Positions 33,301 to 46,532 are shown, numbered from the stretch's first letter. The stretch: DNA of 64,000 nt from Adiantum capillus-veneris (GCA_014529385.2 CM043956.1:61019120-61083119), one strand, 5' to 3'. Notes: generated by a model not told the origin, from the sequence alone. Program-made: numbers and translations.

Positions 33301-33989
33301 GAGGAGGAGGAGGAGGAGGAGGAGAGGAGAGAGAGAGGGGTGCTGCTTGGAAATCCCTCAATACTAAAACACTCTCTCTTCCACAACCTGATGCTCTTGC
33401 AGCAGTTTGAATGCAGCGTGCACAGTTCAATGCACTATGCACTGATGAACAATCATGCATCCTCTCTCGCTCTGTCTCTTTTTCTATGGGCATCATCTTT
33501 CAATGAACGTGGCTCTATTATATTGGTGCTCCCTAAGAAGCTCTAGCATAGAATCCCTTCGCCATCAGTAGTAAGTACCCGGCATTTGCTCTGTTCATCC
33601 ACCCTCTCGCTCACCACCCAATCATCATTTGACCTATGCAAGCTGCAACACCCGACTCTACTCCCACAAATTCTCCTTCTGACCTTTGCCATTGAATCCT
33701 AACCTTTGCCATCGAACTGAGTTTTGTGGTGGCTAGGCAACTTGCATGCTTTAACACCAAGCTAGGAGTGGAAGGGTCACGACTCCTAGGCGGCAAATGG
33801 TGTTACATCCCAACATGGCCTACAACCAGAGAAGCTACTTGCTGCTACCGTGGAAACTCTTGGCCTCTGTAACCTCTCTAGATTTAGACCTCTCCCCACC
33901 TCCCGACGTACTCAATTAGGACATCCTCGGAGTGACTGCCGAAAAAGAAGTTAGTAGAATTAGAAGGCTACTGATTCAGTGGGAGTTAT
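33117..33989 (+). repeat. Array spacer, copy 3
   Basis: It starts TCTATAATATATATAAAGGG and carries GA and GAG runs at 33247-33330. Spacer phrases occur in the same order as in copy 2. Confidence 0.75.
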
Positions 33990-34269
33990 CAACTCTATCA
34001 ATGATAATCCCATAGTAGATGTTTCAAGATATATCTCTGCAAGGAGGTGACTTTCAAGGGATCCCCATTGGCATGGCCATGGAAAACATCCGCTTTGCTC
34101 TTGTAGCAATCAGCAAGCTCATGTTGGCTCATTTTTTAAAGCTAGTGAATGAATTCTATAATAGTGGTTTCCCATCTAATCTTAGTGGAGGGTCTAGCTC
34201 GAGTTTGGACTATGAGTTAAAGGGAGAAGAGATCGCCATGGCTTCTTACACGTTCAAGCTTGACTATGA
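33990..34269 (+). pseudogene. PAL: Phenylalanine ammonia-lyase fragment, copy 3
   Basis: It reads [20 protein letters not shown] and [20 protein letters not shown] and ends, as in copy 2, within the ELEY position before TCTATACTATAT. A frame change lies before GGDFQG ([13 protein letters not shown]). Confidence 0.85.
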
Positions 34270-35139
<870 letters not shown>

Positions 35140-35215
35140 GTGGGAGATCTCAACTCTGTCAATGATAATCCCATAGTAGATGTTATAATAAATCTTGCTC
35201 TGCATGGAGGTGACT
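35140..35215 (+). pseudogene. PAL: Phenylalanine ammonia-lyase fragment, copy 4, truncated
   Basis: It reads [11 protein letters not shown] and then ALHGGD with one damaged codon. The similarity ends at 35215, followed by unrelated sequence. This is the 3' border of the array. Confidence 0.75.
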
Positions 35216-35283
35216 TGGTCCAAATTGCACCCGCCTTGCGATACCTTATGTGGGCCATTGATCCCACCTCTCTAGGGGGTGTG

Positions 35284-35320
35284 TCAATTAGTGACGAGGG
35301 CGAGCCTCATCACTAATTGA
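35284..35320. other. Imperfect 16 bp hairpin
   Basis: TCAATTAGTGACGAGG, loop GCGAG, CCTCATCACTAATTGA: arms of 16 with one mismatch. It follows the truncated end of the PAL array. It may mark a transposon end or an excision scar. Confidence 0.55.
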
Positions 35321-35382
35321 CGAGGGTAAAAACCTTATCATTCGAAACTTCCAAGAAAATGAGTTTGGAATTCAAACCATCT

Positions 35383-35387
<5 letters not shown>

Positions 35388-35439
<52 letters not shown>
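35388..35439 (+). repeat. (GA)n microsatellite
   Basis: About 25 GA units. Confidence 0.95.
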
Positions 35440-35442
<3 letters not shown>

Positions 35443-35739
35443 ACTATCGTGGGAAGAATCCCAATAGAACTAAACAAAAGAGAAGAGAGAATAAGTTTGT
35501 ATTGTCGTAGGAACAATCCCAAGAGACCTCAAACGTTGTAGCAGTTGCGCTTTAGAGAGGCACCTACAAACTCATCCCATGGAGAGAGTAGCATCAAGAA
35601 AGCAGCAATATCCACTACACAAGCAAACATGGAAGAAAAGAGTACGATAGGTTCTTGACAAGCTTCATATCCGTAATGTTGTCTCATGGAGTGCATTGAT
35701 TGCATAATATGTCCAATAGGGTGAGGGTCAAGAATCTCT

Positions 35740-36410
35740 AGGTTGTTTACACCAGATGTAGAGAGAGGGCATCTCCCCAAATGCAACCATGTAAAATTAC
35801 ACCTTGAAGGCATGTGCCATTACATAATTGGCTTGGCCGACATGTATGCCAAATGTGTCGCACTTCATAAAGCACAAAAAGTTCTTGAGGAGCTTCTTGT
35901 GCACGAGCTTGTGCAGGATGTTGTCTCTTGGAATTCATTGATTGTGGAATATGCCATGCCCAAGTTGGCCAAGAAACATTGGGATGTTTTTTGCGGATGC
36001 CAAATGAGGGTGTCTCTCTAGATGCAATTAGTAGAGTAGCACCAAGAAAGAAAAAATATCTGCTACACAAGCAAACATGGAGGGGAAGAGTGCATCTCTC
36101 TAGATGCAATCACGTACACTTGCACCTTCAAGGCATGTGGCATTACACAAGATGTTGATAATAGCATGATATGGACAACAGAATTCACGATGATATTGTT
36201 TATTAGGGATTGTTGAAAGAAAACATCATGTTGGGCATTGCATTGCCCGACATGTATGTCAAATGTGGTGCACTTCATAAAGCTAGGGTTCATGTTTTGT
36301 GTGGATGCCAAAGTGAGGGTGTTTCTCTAGATGCAATCAACAGGGCAGTGCCAAGAAAGCAACAATATCCACTACACAAGAAAACATGGTGGGGAAGAGA
36401 GCATTGCCGC
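35740..36410 (+). pseudogene. Decayed PPR gene (PLS type)
   Basis: Repeated plant PPR phrases occur: GLADMYAKCVALHKAQKVLE, QDVVSWNSLIVEYA, SLDAI, TYTCTFKACGITQDVDN, ALPDMYVKCGALHKA and again SLDAI. The unit order (MYAKCG, VVSWN, LDAITYTC) is that of PLS-class PPR proteins that edit organelle RNA. Repeated frame changes and internal tandem duplication of about 280 bases (compare 35970-36110 with 36290-36400) destroy it. No DYW domain is seen. Confidence 0.7.
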
Positions 36411-36720
36411 TGGTCGAGATGTATGAATCACTCATCCGATATACTCAAAAAATGGGATAGTTATGCTCCATTGGTCGAAGGATGTCACAATGGATATTAC
36501 TAAAAGCATTATGTCAGAGCCATTAGGATTTATTAGAGCTTCCAAGACACTTTGTAGACTTTTTGGGACCCCAAAGTTTTGTGATCTAAAAATTGGATTA
36601 ATTTATTTGTTATTATTTCATCTTATCTCAACTGTCTATTCTATTTGGCTTAAAGGACTTCGATCGGATTAGAATATTGTACTGAGTGTGACTTTGGTTG
36701 ATATGGTGCATTAAGTTACC

Positions 36721-37250
36721 ATGCCTCCTAGAGGAAATGCGGCTGCTGCTAACGCAAATGCACCTATTGTTCCTCAACACACCATCATTGATAAGGACAT
36801 CGATGTTATGCTTCGCAAGTCTCAACTTGGAAATTTTAGCGTGGAAGGAAAAGAAGCTCTTGATGATTGGGTTGAGCATATGGATGACTACTTTGATTTG
36901 GCTCATTTGTCTGCAGTAAACAAAGCTATCATCGCTAAGTTAAAACTAGAGAAAACAGCCAACTGCTGCTGGAGAGACCATTGCACAAAAAACAATTTTG
37001 ATCCTAATGCTGCAACTTGGGATTACCTTAAAACCCATCTCAAGAAGAACTACCAGAACAAAGTCTATCATTCAGACCGTATGAATGAGTTTCTTGATTG
37101 TACTCAAGGAACCAGAGATTTGGAATCATACTATCAACCTTGTTTAACCCTTGTCAAGTATGCTCCAGTAGGGATGACTCAAGAGGTCAAGGTAGCTCGA
37201 TTCATGTCAGGGTTATATAATCCTATGAATACTAGACTCTAGAGTCTTTG
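36721..37250 (+). pseudogene. gag: gag, plus-strand arm
   Basis: 173 open codons starting MPPRGNAAAA. It contains LGNFSVEGKEALDDWVEHMD, AATWDYLKTHLKKNYQNKVY and LESYYQPCLTLVKYAPVGMT, the retrotransposon capsid helices. A stop follows NTRL. The start is supported by the same Met in the inverted copy (42055). Confidence 0.8.
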
Positions 37251-37419
37251 TCTTACCAATTTTGTAGACGTCCTTGATGCATGCCCATTGAGATAGAGTT
37301 ATCCACTATTGGAAAGAGGAAACCAGAACTTGCTCTTGTTTGTGAAATCAAAAGGCCTCCTTTCGAGGAGGAACAAAGGTCTAGAAATCTACAGCAAAGA
37401 AGATAGAACTTATTATGTA

Positions 37420-37510
37420 TGAAGGCCAGACAGGATCATTTGTGCTACACTTGTTTTGATCCTGGTCATCAGTCCAGGGATTGTCCATTTAACAATTCAA
37501 GCTTCACATG
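37420..37510 (+). pseudogene. Gag zinc knuckle, plus-strand arm
   Basis: The frame reads HLCYTCFDPGHQSRDCPFN, a clean C-x2-C-x4-H-x4-C knuckle for RNA binding. The equivalent stretch is missing from the inverted copy. Confidence 0.75.
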
Positions 37511-37844
37511 ATTGGTGGACAATTATGAACGTAGAAACTTCAACCTGAATCAAAATTTTGCAAATTTTTGACCTAGACCATCTACATTTCAAAGGAACTT
37601 CAATCAACAGAACTTTAACCGAAGTTAAAGACAACTTCAAAACCAAGAGAACTTTAGACCAGGCAATCCACCTTTTGTCTGGAATGAACCGCCTGCCAAC
37701 TATAATAACAATGAAAATGTTAACCATCAACCTCGTCCAAGAGGAGGACCTCAAGGAAGACCTCAAGCTAAAAGAGCTCAAGGGGCTAGAGGTGAAGGAG
37801 ATCAGGCAAACGCGTATGTTCGTGCTGCAATTGAACATCAAGGA

Positions 37845-38436
37845 GTGAATGAACAATTTTTAGTAATTCAAACCGGAGTGGAGTATCAAGGTAACCATTT
37901 TACCTTACTGATTGATTCAAGGTGTACACATTCTTTCATATCTTCTAAGTGCATTAGAAATGTCATTTTGCCTGAACACCCTAATATAGACCTTACAACG
38001 GAATTAGCTACGTGTAGGAAGGTTAGATCTTCTACTTCAGTTGGGTAACTTGAATTTTGTTTTGGATGGTCACAATATGTCTACAAACTTCAGAGTCGTA
38101 CCCATAAGAATCTACGATGGAATCCTACGAATGGACTGTCTTAAGGCCAATGATGCTCACATACATTGTAAAGACGCTTCATTGACTTTTGAAAATGACC
38201 AAAACTCTAGGGTTACAGTTACAGGAAAATGGGGAAAGCCAAAACTTAGACTAGTGAACTTTACCAAACTTATAAAGAGTCATAGGAAAAATGAAAGAAT
38301 TTATGCAGTAAAGCTTAACCCTAAGGAGAAGAAGATAGATTCACATAAACTCGAATGGATAACAGAATTTGATGATGTATTTCTCAAAGAAATTTCACTG
38401 TTACCGCCCAAGCATGATGTAATATCTAGCACTTAG
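37845..38436 (+). pseudogene. Protease, plus-strand arm
   Basis: It reads YQGNHFTLLIDSRCTHSFIS, where the usual D-S-G-S-T-H is D-S-R-C-T-H. It then reads IYDGILRMDCLKANDAHIHC (usual I-L-G-M-D-W-L) and EWITEFDDVFLKEISLLPPK, the protease-to-RT linker. A TAA at 38046 and the abrupt end at the inversion border break it. Confidence 0.75.
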
Positions 38437-38873
38437 CTTCTTACACTTACTCATTGATAAAGAACTACCTTTGGGTTTTACTCTCAGAAATACTATATCT
38501 CCCTCTTCAAAAAGTCTGGCAGATTGTTTAGGATCAGCATAACTCTTTTGTCTATCTTGAGCAGTCTTAATATCCTATTGTATAAGATCAGTTTGTAGTT
38601 GCATTTCATCCAACATTTCTTTGAATACTTGAACTCATATGAGAGGGTATGTCCATTTAAGTGGAGTACGATACTCTTGTACGTACAATGCTTGAAAATG
38701 AGACATTCCAATTGAACATTGGAATGAGGAATTATATGCAAATTCAACCAAATACAAATATCCATTCCATTTACTCTGCTCATGCATAGAGTAAGCTCTC
38801 AACATGTCTTCAATGATTTGATTTTTCCTTTTTGTCTATCCATCAGTCTGAGGATGATAAGCAATACTAAAGG

Positions 38874-39650
38874 CTAACCGGGTTCCTGTACCTGAGAATA
38901 AAGCTTTCCAAAATTAGAGGTGAACTTTGCATCACAATCAGAAATTATCCGTCGAGGTAAACCGTGATACATGAAAACACCTTTCATGAAGCCTTGAGCT
39001 ATATCCTTAGCCGTAAACGTTGTCTTGAGTAGAAATAAATGGGTCATTTTTGTAAGCATATCAACAACCACAAAAATAGAGTCATGTCCTAGGGATATAG
39101 GAATTCCTGTAATAAAATCCATGGATATGCATTCCCATGTCATTTGTGGAGCATCTATAGGTTGAAGCTTATCGGGATATCGAATATGTTTAGCTTTAAT
39201 ACATTGACATGTTAAGCATCTTGTAACATAGTTCAACACATCACGCTTCAGTCCTGGCCAAAATAAACTGTTTCTTACAGTAGTGTAAGTCTTAATGTAT
39301 CCTAGATGTCCTGCTATAGGTATATCATGAGCTTCTTGTAATATTTGAAGTTTGATTCCACCTTGATTTGGAATACAAAGACGGTTACCGAAGTAAAGGT
39401 CATCTCCTTCAATGTGGAAGCCTTTGATTTATCTCTGCTGCTTCTCCGTGCAATTATTTAAGTTCATCAAGTAACAGATTTTTATGTAATAGGGATCTTG
39501 AGTCATACCTTCTCGAATAAGGTCAATGAAAGAGGTAGTAGAGGTTGTGACAGCCGCTACAATACTCTTCCTGCTTAAGGCATTGGCCACAAGATTTTCC
39601 TTCCCAGGTTTATATTCAATCCCAAAATCATATTCGCATAACAACTCCAT
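38874..39650 (-). pseudogene. RNase H end and integrase, minus-strand copy
   Basis: 39650-39429 reads LLCEYDFGIEYKPGKENLVA and NALSRK, the end of RNase H. 39239-38874 reads CLTCQCIKAKHIRYPDKLQP, then WECISMDFITGIPISLGHDS with VVVDMLTKMTHLF (first Asp) and LPRRIISDCDAKFTSNF (second Asp). The segment around the catalytic Glu is broken. A C-terminal piece lies at 38783-38437. Confidence 0.75.
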
Positions 39651-39911
39651 CCATCTTCATTGCCACATATTAAGGTCACGTTGGGTGTAGATCCACTTCA
39701 AGATTTTATGGTCGGTATGTAGTTCAAATCTCCTTCCAAAAAGATAATGTCACCATACTCTAAGAGCATGCACAACGGCCAATAATTCCAAGTCATGTGT
39801 AGGATAATTTAACTCATGTATACGTAACTTACGAGATTCATAAGCTAGTAGTTTTCCATCTTGAAACAGAACGCCACCAATTGCTGCATCAGTGAGCACA
39901 GTGAATGTCTT

Positions 39912-40760
39912 TTAGAAGTTTGGAAGTTGTAGTATTGGAGCATTCACGAAAGCTTCTTTGAGTTTCTCAAAACTAGCTTGAGCATGTTCATTCCAAGTAA
40001 ACACTTTAGCCTTCTTAAGCATATTAGTCAATGGAGATGTAATCTTCGCGTAGCCTTGAATAAATGTACGATACCATTCTGTTAAACCAAGAAAGCCGCG
40101 TACTTCTCGTACTAATTTTGGTGTAGGCCAAGCTATAACAGCTTCGATCTTACTTGGATAAGTATAAACACCATCCTTGGATACAATAAATCCCAAATAT
40201 TCCACCTTGTCAGTGAAGAAGGTGCATTTGCTACGTTTGGCATAAAGTTGATTTTGACGGAGAAGTTCAAGTACTCACCATACATGTTGTTCGTGTTCTT
40301 CTCCGTTTCTCAAGTAAACCAAGATATCATCAAAGAAGAAAAGAACAAAATCATCAAGATGCTCTCGAAACACGTCGGTCATGAGATGATTAAAAGTTGC
40401 AGGAGCATTGGTAAGTCCAAAAGGCATAACTGTAAATTCATAATATCCAAAACGAGTATTAAATTGTGTCTTTGGTATGTTCTCCTCCTTGATTCGGATT
40501 TGGTAATACCCCAACTTAAGATCAATCTTTGTGAAGATAGAAGCTCCATGTAATTGGTCAAGCAGTTCATCAATCCTTGGCATTGCATACTTATTCTTGA
40601 TTGTCACCTGGTTCAATACACGATAATCAATACAAATACGTAGAGTATTATCCTTTTTCTAATCAAAGAGAACAAGAGTACTCCATGGAGAAAACTGGGT
40701 CTAATGAATCCTTGTTCAAGAAGTTGAGTTAATTGCTCCTTGAGTTTTGAAAATTCAGGT
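39912..40760 (-). pseudogene. Reverse transcriptase, minus-strand copy
   Basis: It contains [59 protein letters not shown] and the catalytic [12 protein letters not shown] (F-x-D-D box). After a break it continues with MEYLGFIVSKDGVYTYPSKI and GFLGLTEWYRTFIQGYAKI. Two or more frame changes are present. Confidence 0.8.
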
Positions 40761-40839
40761 ATTGACATTTTGTAAGGTCTACAGGCAACTGGTTGAGCTC
40801 TTGGAGTAAGCTCTATTGCATGATCAACATCATGCTTGG

Positions 40840-41383
40840 GTGGTAATTGTGAAAGTTCTTCAGGAAATACATCATCAAATTCTGTTATCCATTCGGGTTC
40901 AGGTGAATCTATTTTCTTCTCCTTAGGGTTAATCTTTACTACGTAAATCCTTTCATTTTTCCTATGACTCTTCATAAGTTTGGTAAAGTTCACTAGTCTG
41001 AGCTTAGGCCTTCCCCGTTTCCCAGTAATTGTAACCCTAGAGTTTTGGTCATTTTTTAAAGTCAATGAAGCGTCTTTGCAATGCATGTGAGCATCATTGG
41101 CTTTAAGCCAATCCATTCTTAGAATTCCATCGTAGATTTCTATGGGTAAGACTGTGAAGTTTGCAGAATTTTTTTGAGCATCCAAAACAAAATTAAAGTT
41201 ACCCAGTGAAGTAGAAGATCTAACCTTTCTACTCGTAGCTAACTCTACTGTAAGGTTTGTATCAAGGTGTTCATGCAAAATGATATTTTTGATGCACTTA
41301 GGAGATATAAAAGAATGTATACTCCCTGAATCAATCATTAAGGTAAAATGGTTACCTTGATACTCCGCTGGGGTTTGAATCAT
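40840..41383 (-). pseudogene. Protease, minus-strand copy
   Basis: It reads YQGNHFTLMIDSGSIHSFIS, keeping the D-S-G active site, and later IYDGILRMDWLKANDAHMHC and EFDDVFPEELSQLPPKHDVD. It is better preserved than the plus arm. The frame runs on into the RT start (GFIRPSFLHG), where a frame change occurs. Confidence 0.8.
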
Positions 41384-42568
41384 TGAAAATTATTCATTCA
41401 CTCCCTGATGTTCAATTGTAGCATGAACATACGCGCTTCCCTGATTTCCTTCACCTTTAGTCCCTTGAGCTCTATTAATCTGAGGTCTTTTTGCATCAAG
41501 GACATTGGCAAAATTGGTAAGACAAAGACTCTGGAGTCTAGTCTTCATAGGATTATGTAACCCTGACACAAATTGAGCTACTTTGACCTCTTGAATCATC
41601 CCTACTTGAGCATACTTGACAAGGGTTAAGAAATGTTGTTAGTATGATTCCAGATGTCTAGTTCCTTAAGTACAATCAAAAAACTCATTCATACGATCTG
41701 AATGATAGACTTTGTTCTGATAGTTCTTCTTGAGCTGGGTTTTTAGGTAATCCCAAGTTGCAGCATTAGGATCAATAGTGTTTTCTATGCAATGGTCTCT
41801 CCACCAATGCTTGGCTGTTTTCTCTAGTTTCAACTAAGCAATGATTACTGCTGACAAATGAGCCAAATCAAAGTAGTCATCCACGCGCTCAATCCATTCT
41901 TCAAGAACTTTACCTACATCTTTGCCTTCCCCCCGCTAAAATTTCCAAGTTGAGACTTGCGAAGCATCGCATCTATGTCTCTATCGATGATGGTGTGTTG
42001 AGGAACAATAGGTGCATTTGCATTAGCAACAACCACGTTTCCTCTAGGAGGCATGGTAACTTACTGCACCATATCAACCAAGGTCACACTTAGTAAAATA
42101 TTCTAATCCGCTCGAAGTTCTTAAATCATATAGAATAGACAATTGAAGATAAGATGAGAGAGAAATAGGAGAAAGAATAACGAATAATTTAATCCAATTT
42201 TTATATCACAAAACTTTGGGTTTTCGAAAAGTCTACAAGTGTCTCCTGAAAAGCTTCTAATACATCCTAATGGCTCTAACATAATGCACTCGATAATATC
42301 CATTGTGACATCTTTCCACCAATGGAATATAGTTGTCCAATTCCTTGAGTATATCGGATGGGTGATCTCAGTAATCCTTTTTGATCTTTGGTTGGAACAT
42401 TTCTTCGTTGGCATGTGAGTCATACCATTGTTGAGTAAGCGATTTTTTCATTACAGGTACCCCCATTTTGGTGTGAACAATTGCCTTCTTGTACCCAAAG
42501 TAATCATGGAAACACATCCGGTGTGTCCTATCCAGCTGAGCTGTGTATATTTGCACAATCTACTAGGC

Positions 42569-45500
42569 TGTAAGGTTTCCAATTCCTGAAACCTTAGAAA
42601 TTGTATAAAGCTTAATCAAATTGATATGTTTATTGAGAAAGCAATGTAGAATTGTCCGACCATGGAAAATATTGGTGTTTTTGGAACTGTAATCATGATT
42701 TTATTATGGTTAGAAATTTTCAGAACTGAATTCCGATAAAAATTGACATAGTTATGGCCACTGGAAGTTTATACTGTTAACTAAATTAACTAAGTAAATT
42801 GTAAAGTCTTGGTAATCATTGTTGCAAAAGACTTTTATCATAGAACTCTCTAGATATTTACAGATATTTTACAAATTAAGTTGTTGTAGGTCTGAAAAAT
42901 GGCAGAAATCGATTTGGTGTATCTGGGGGCTGTGTGGGGTAGTAATGAACTTGCATAGGCTTAATTTAGTAGCAGGTGGTGCTAGGGGGAAGTTGGGGGC
43001 TGCCTTGAAGTGCAAGGAACTGCCAGAAACAACCTAAGAGCCGTAAAAAGCTATAAAAAGGTCCCCTCTCTTCACAATTGAAGACAGACTCGGAGTCTTG
43101 GCAGATTTCTCTTGCATATAAGAGAACTCCTCTCACAAACTATTCAGAGAGCAAAAACTCTTTGTAATTAACCGAGATAATTAGTCCAATTTGGATTAAT
43201 TAGAAAATTAGCTTAAGTTTTGATTAATTTTTCCTAATTAAACTATTAATTAAGGAGATTAAGCATTTCCTATTATTAATAACTCTCTAAATTATCATTA
43301 GACTCTTGATCACTATATTCTTGAACTTGAATAGTAATATAATTAATCAATTACTATATATTAAGCTAAAAATGGTTAATTTTAGGTTTATTTTATGAAG
43401 CAAAATAGTTTTTAAGCTTAATTAATTATAGTATAATTTTTAGAGCTTGGTTATACTGTGTAGAGGCCAAGAAAATAAGATCTTAATTTTTTGAGTAATC
43501 CACCTAATTAATTAGAAAGAAATTAATTGTTTTTAATCATAAAATGAAGAGGAAATTAGTTAACCCACTTAGATAATTACACAGTAATTATTAGAACTAG
43601 GAAACCTTGTTAGAAAGCCAAGGTGATTAGGCCATGTAGAGAAAATTAGTCTAGCTAATTCATTAGGCTAAAATTATTTGTTTTTAAGAATAAATTAAAA
43701 GGGGAAATTAACTAAATCACTTAGATAATTGTACAATAATTATTAGAGCTAGAACCAATGTTAGAAATCCGGGATAATTAGGCCATGCACAGAAAACTAG
43801 TTTATCTAATTAATTAAGCCAAAATTGTCTATTTTTTAGCATAAATTAAAAGGGAAAATTAGCTAAATCACTTAGATAATTATACAATAATTATCAGAGC
43901 TACAAATCAATGTTAGAAAGTGGGGATAATTAGGCTATGCACAAAAAATTAGTTCATCTAATAAATTATGTTAAAATTGTCTATTTTTTTAGCATAAATT
44001 AAAGAGGGAAATTAGGTAAATCACTTAGATGATTATACAATAATTATCAAAGTTAGAAATCACTGTTAAAAAGCCAAGATAATTAGGCCATGCAAAAAAT
44101 ATTAGTCTAGCTAATTAATTAGGTTAAAATTATCTATTTTTAAGTATAAATTAAAGGGAGAAATTAGCTAATTCACTTAGATAATTATACAATAATTATC
44201 AAAGCTAGAAATCAATGTTAGAAAGCCGGGATAATTAGGCCATGCACAAAAAATTAGTTTATCTAATTAATTAGGCCAAAATTATCTGTTTTTGAGCATA
44301 AATTGAAGGGAAAAATTAGCTAAACTACTTAGAAAATTATATAATAACCATCAGAGCTAGAAAACAACATTAGGCTATGCATAAATAATTAGTTTAGCTA
44401 ACTATCCTATCTAATATTGTCTTATTTTGACTGTAAACTGGAAAGAAAAATTAGTAAATTAATTTATATAACTACATAGTAATTACCAGAGATGAAAAAC
44501 AACATTAGAAAGTTGGAATAATTATCTTAAGCACAGATAATTAGTTTAGCTAATTATCTTAACTAATACTGTTTGAATTTGACTATAAATTGGAAAGGAA
44601 AATTAGTAAATTAACTTATATAACTACATAGTAATTACAAGAAATAAGAAATAGATTCAGAAGTCAGGATAATTATCTTAAGCACAAATAATCAGTTTAG
44701 CTAATATTGTCTGATGTTGACTGTAAATTGGAAAGTAAAACTTGTAAATTAATTTATATAATTATATAGTAATTACCAAAGATGGAAAACAACATTAGGA
44801 AGTCAAGATAATTATCTTAAGTATAGATAATCAGTTTAGCTAATATTATCTGATTTTGAATATAAATTGAGAAGGAAAATTAGTAAATCAATTTATAAGT
44901 TAGCAATAAAATTACCAGGGTTATAATACATCAAAATCCACCTAGGATAAATATCCCATAAGCAGATAAGTAATTCATAAATTACTAAAGCCAAATTAGG
45001 GTATTTTTGAGAAGAAATTAAATAGGAAAATTAGTAAAACAGCTCCGATAATTATAGGATAATTATGGAAGCACAATAATACTACCAGGAAGTTAAGAAA
45101 AAATATCTCACCCAGATATTTATCGAAGATATTTACTTAGTTCAAAAATCCCTATTTTTGGGTAGAAGAAATAAGAGAGATTATTCAATTCATTCTCTAA
45201 TCGATTAAGTATCCTTTTATAAGGCTACCACTATGGCTCTGAAGAGGACCAAGGGAAATCCTCAGTCCGATGAGGACAATACAACTCACAAGAGGGCTAG
45301 GGCGTCCCATGACCATGAGGCTGGGCCTTGTAGTAGGCCTACAGAGAAGAGTCTTTAGGCGCCAGCGCAAGAGCAGATGGCTGATCAATCCTGGGTGGTT
45401 TCCATTTATCAATTAAGTTTTTTTATAGTTTAAGTTCTTTTATAAGTTAACATTACATACATAAGGAGTAAGTAAGAATCAGAAAAGGAATAACTGGCCG

Positions 45501-46532
45501 AAAACAAAAGGTAACTTCCAAAAACCAACGAGCATTGTTTGTAATTAGGAAAGAATTGTTTGGGCTAAGACTAGTTGACCTAGGAAAGAATGTTTGATCA
45601 TCCTTAAGATAGCTTGTCTCAAGACACCTCTGATTCCTTGGAATATTTTTACTCCAGGTGATGAGTAATGATGGCAAGTGAGCCATGGATGAGTCGGTTA
45701 TCTCTGTGTATGTGGAGTCTTTACCCCGTGCATGTCTATGTTTATGGATACTACTTAGGATAGCGTTTTTATCCTAGAGGAACCGCGTTGTTGTATGGGA
45801 AACTGATTGGCGTATGGGCACCCGTACTTTGGGTGAGGTCTTTTCCAGCCCGATTTTTATGAATAAGGAATGGGTGCCGTTTTTCACCCTTGTATAGGTG
45901 TTCTTGAGACAAGCCAGTAGTGGTCAGAGATACTTGAGATTGACATGACCTTGTCTTAAGTCTAATGATGTTTGTTTGTAAAAGAATGTTTTCAATACTT
46001 CTTTTAAGGATTGTTTTAATGAATTACAATTATGAAAGATAAAAGGAATCATTATTTTAATTGTGATAAGAACATGGTAGTGATTAAATAAAGGGTAACA
46101 TGTGTGAGTGCGAGGATGGTAAGTGGGGATTGACTAAGGTTGTCAATCATGGACGGGTGGACCTGATTGGTCAGGTAACTATCCATTCTTGTGCACTAAA
46201 AGCATTTAGTAAATTTCTCCAATTGGAAGAGGAGTTCACCAGTGGCTGTGCCCTCACATCTGTTAGGGGGAAAAAAGCGTTGGTTGAAAATACCTTAGCC
46301 CAAACTATTGAAGTTATAGGACCGAAATAGTTTTAGAATTTTCAATTATTGTCCCGTTTTCGCTGTGAGACAGGACTAGGCCTTCTTCTAGGGCTATAGA
46401 TCCAAGCCATTGTTAATGGTAAAGGTCTATACCTTGGATTTTTCTAAAGTTTAGAGACTCGGATTTTTATTAGGCCTAGAGACCTGTCAAGGACCCCATC
46501 CCCTTTTGTGTGGGAGGGTTGGGGACATCACA
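42569..46532 (+). repeat. 5' LTR (about 3.96 kb)
   Basis: It contains GCTATAAAAAGGTCCCC (43049), a TATA box placed just as in the 3' copy (52125). An AT-rich tandem repeat spans 43500-45060. A small gag-like start at 45234 (MALKRTKGN) is followed by a stop. The end CATCACA directly precedes the primer site. The right border is inferred from that site because the 3' copy is truncated. Confidence 0.55.
43500..45060 (+). repeat. AT-rich tandem repeat, period about 150 bp, about ten degenerate copies
   Basis: The phrase AAATTAG(C)TAAATCACTTAGATAATTATACAATAATTATCAGAGCTAG recurs near 43550, 43705, 43855, 44008, 44159, 44312, 44455, 44600, 44738 and 44877. Each copy also has GTTAGAAAGCCGGGATAATTAGGCC-like words. 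The later copies form a subfamily with AACTACATAGTAATTACC. The 3' LTR is truncated just at the start of this array. Confidence 0.8.

Larger units (their letters stand above)
36429..38436 (+). mobile_element. Ty3 fragment, plus-strand arm (gag, zinc knuckle, protease)
   Basis: This runs from CATCCGATATACTCAA (36433) to AAGCATGATGT (about 38421) and is the mirror image of 42355 down to 40828 on the minus strand. At 38436 the sequence switches to the minus-strand copy, so the two form a large inverted repeat. No LTR was found for it. Confidence 0.75.
38437..42424 (-). mobile_element. Ty3 element, minus-strand copy (gag to integrase), ends missing
   Basis: Read from 42424 downwards: gag (42055-41390), protease (41383-40840), RT (40616-39912), RNase H (39870-39590), integrase (39400-38874) and an integrase C-terminal part ending at about 38437 within GDIVFLRVKPKGSS. 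Both LTRs are absent. The 3' side is cut by the inverted arm and the 5' side meets the LTR at 42569. Compared with the plus arm it lacks about 480 bases around the zinc knuckle. Confidence 0.75.

Noticed and set aside
45234-45360. Start of a resident gene (MALKRTKGN...)
   Set aside because: It stops after about 40 codons, lies before the primer-binding site and inside the inferred long LTR.
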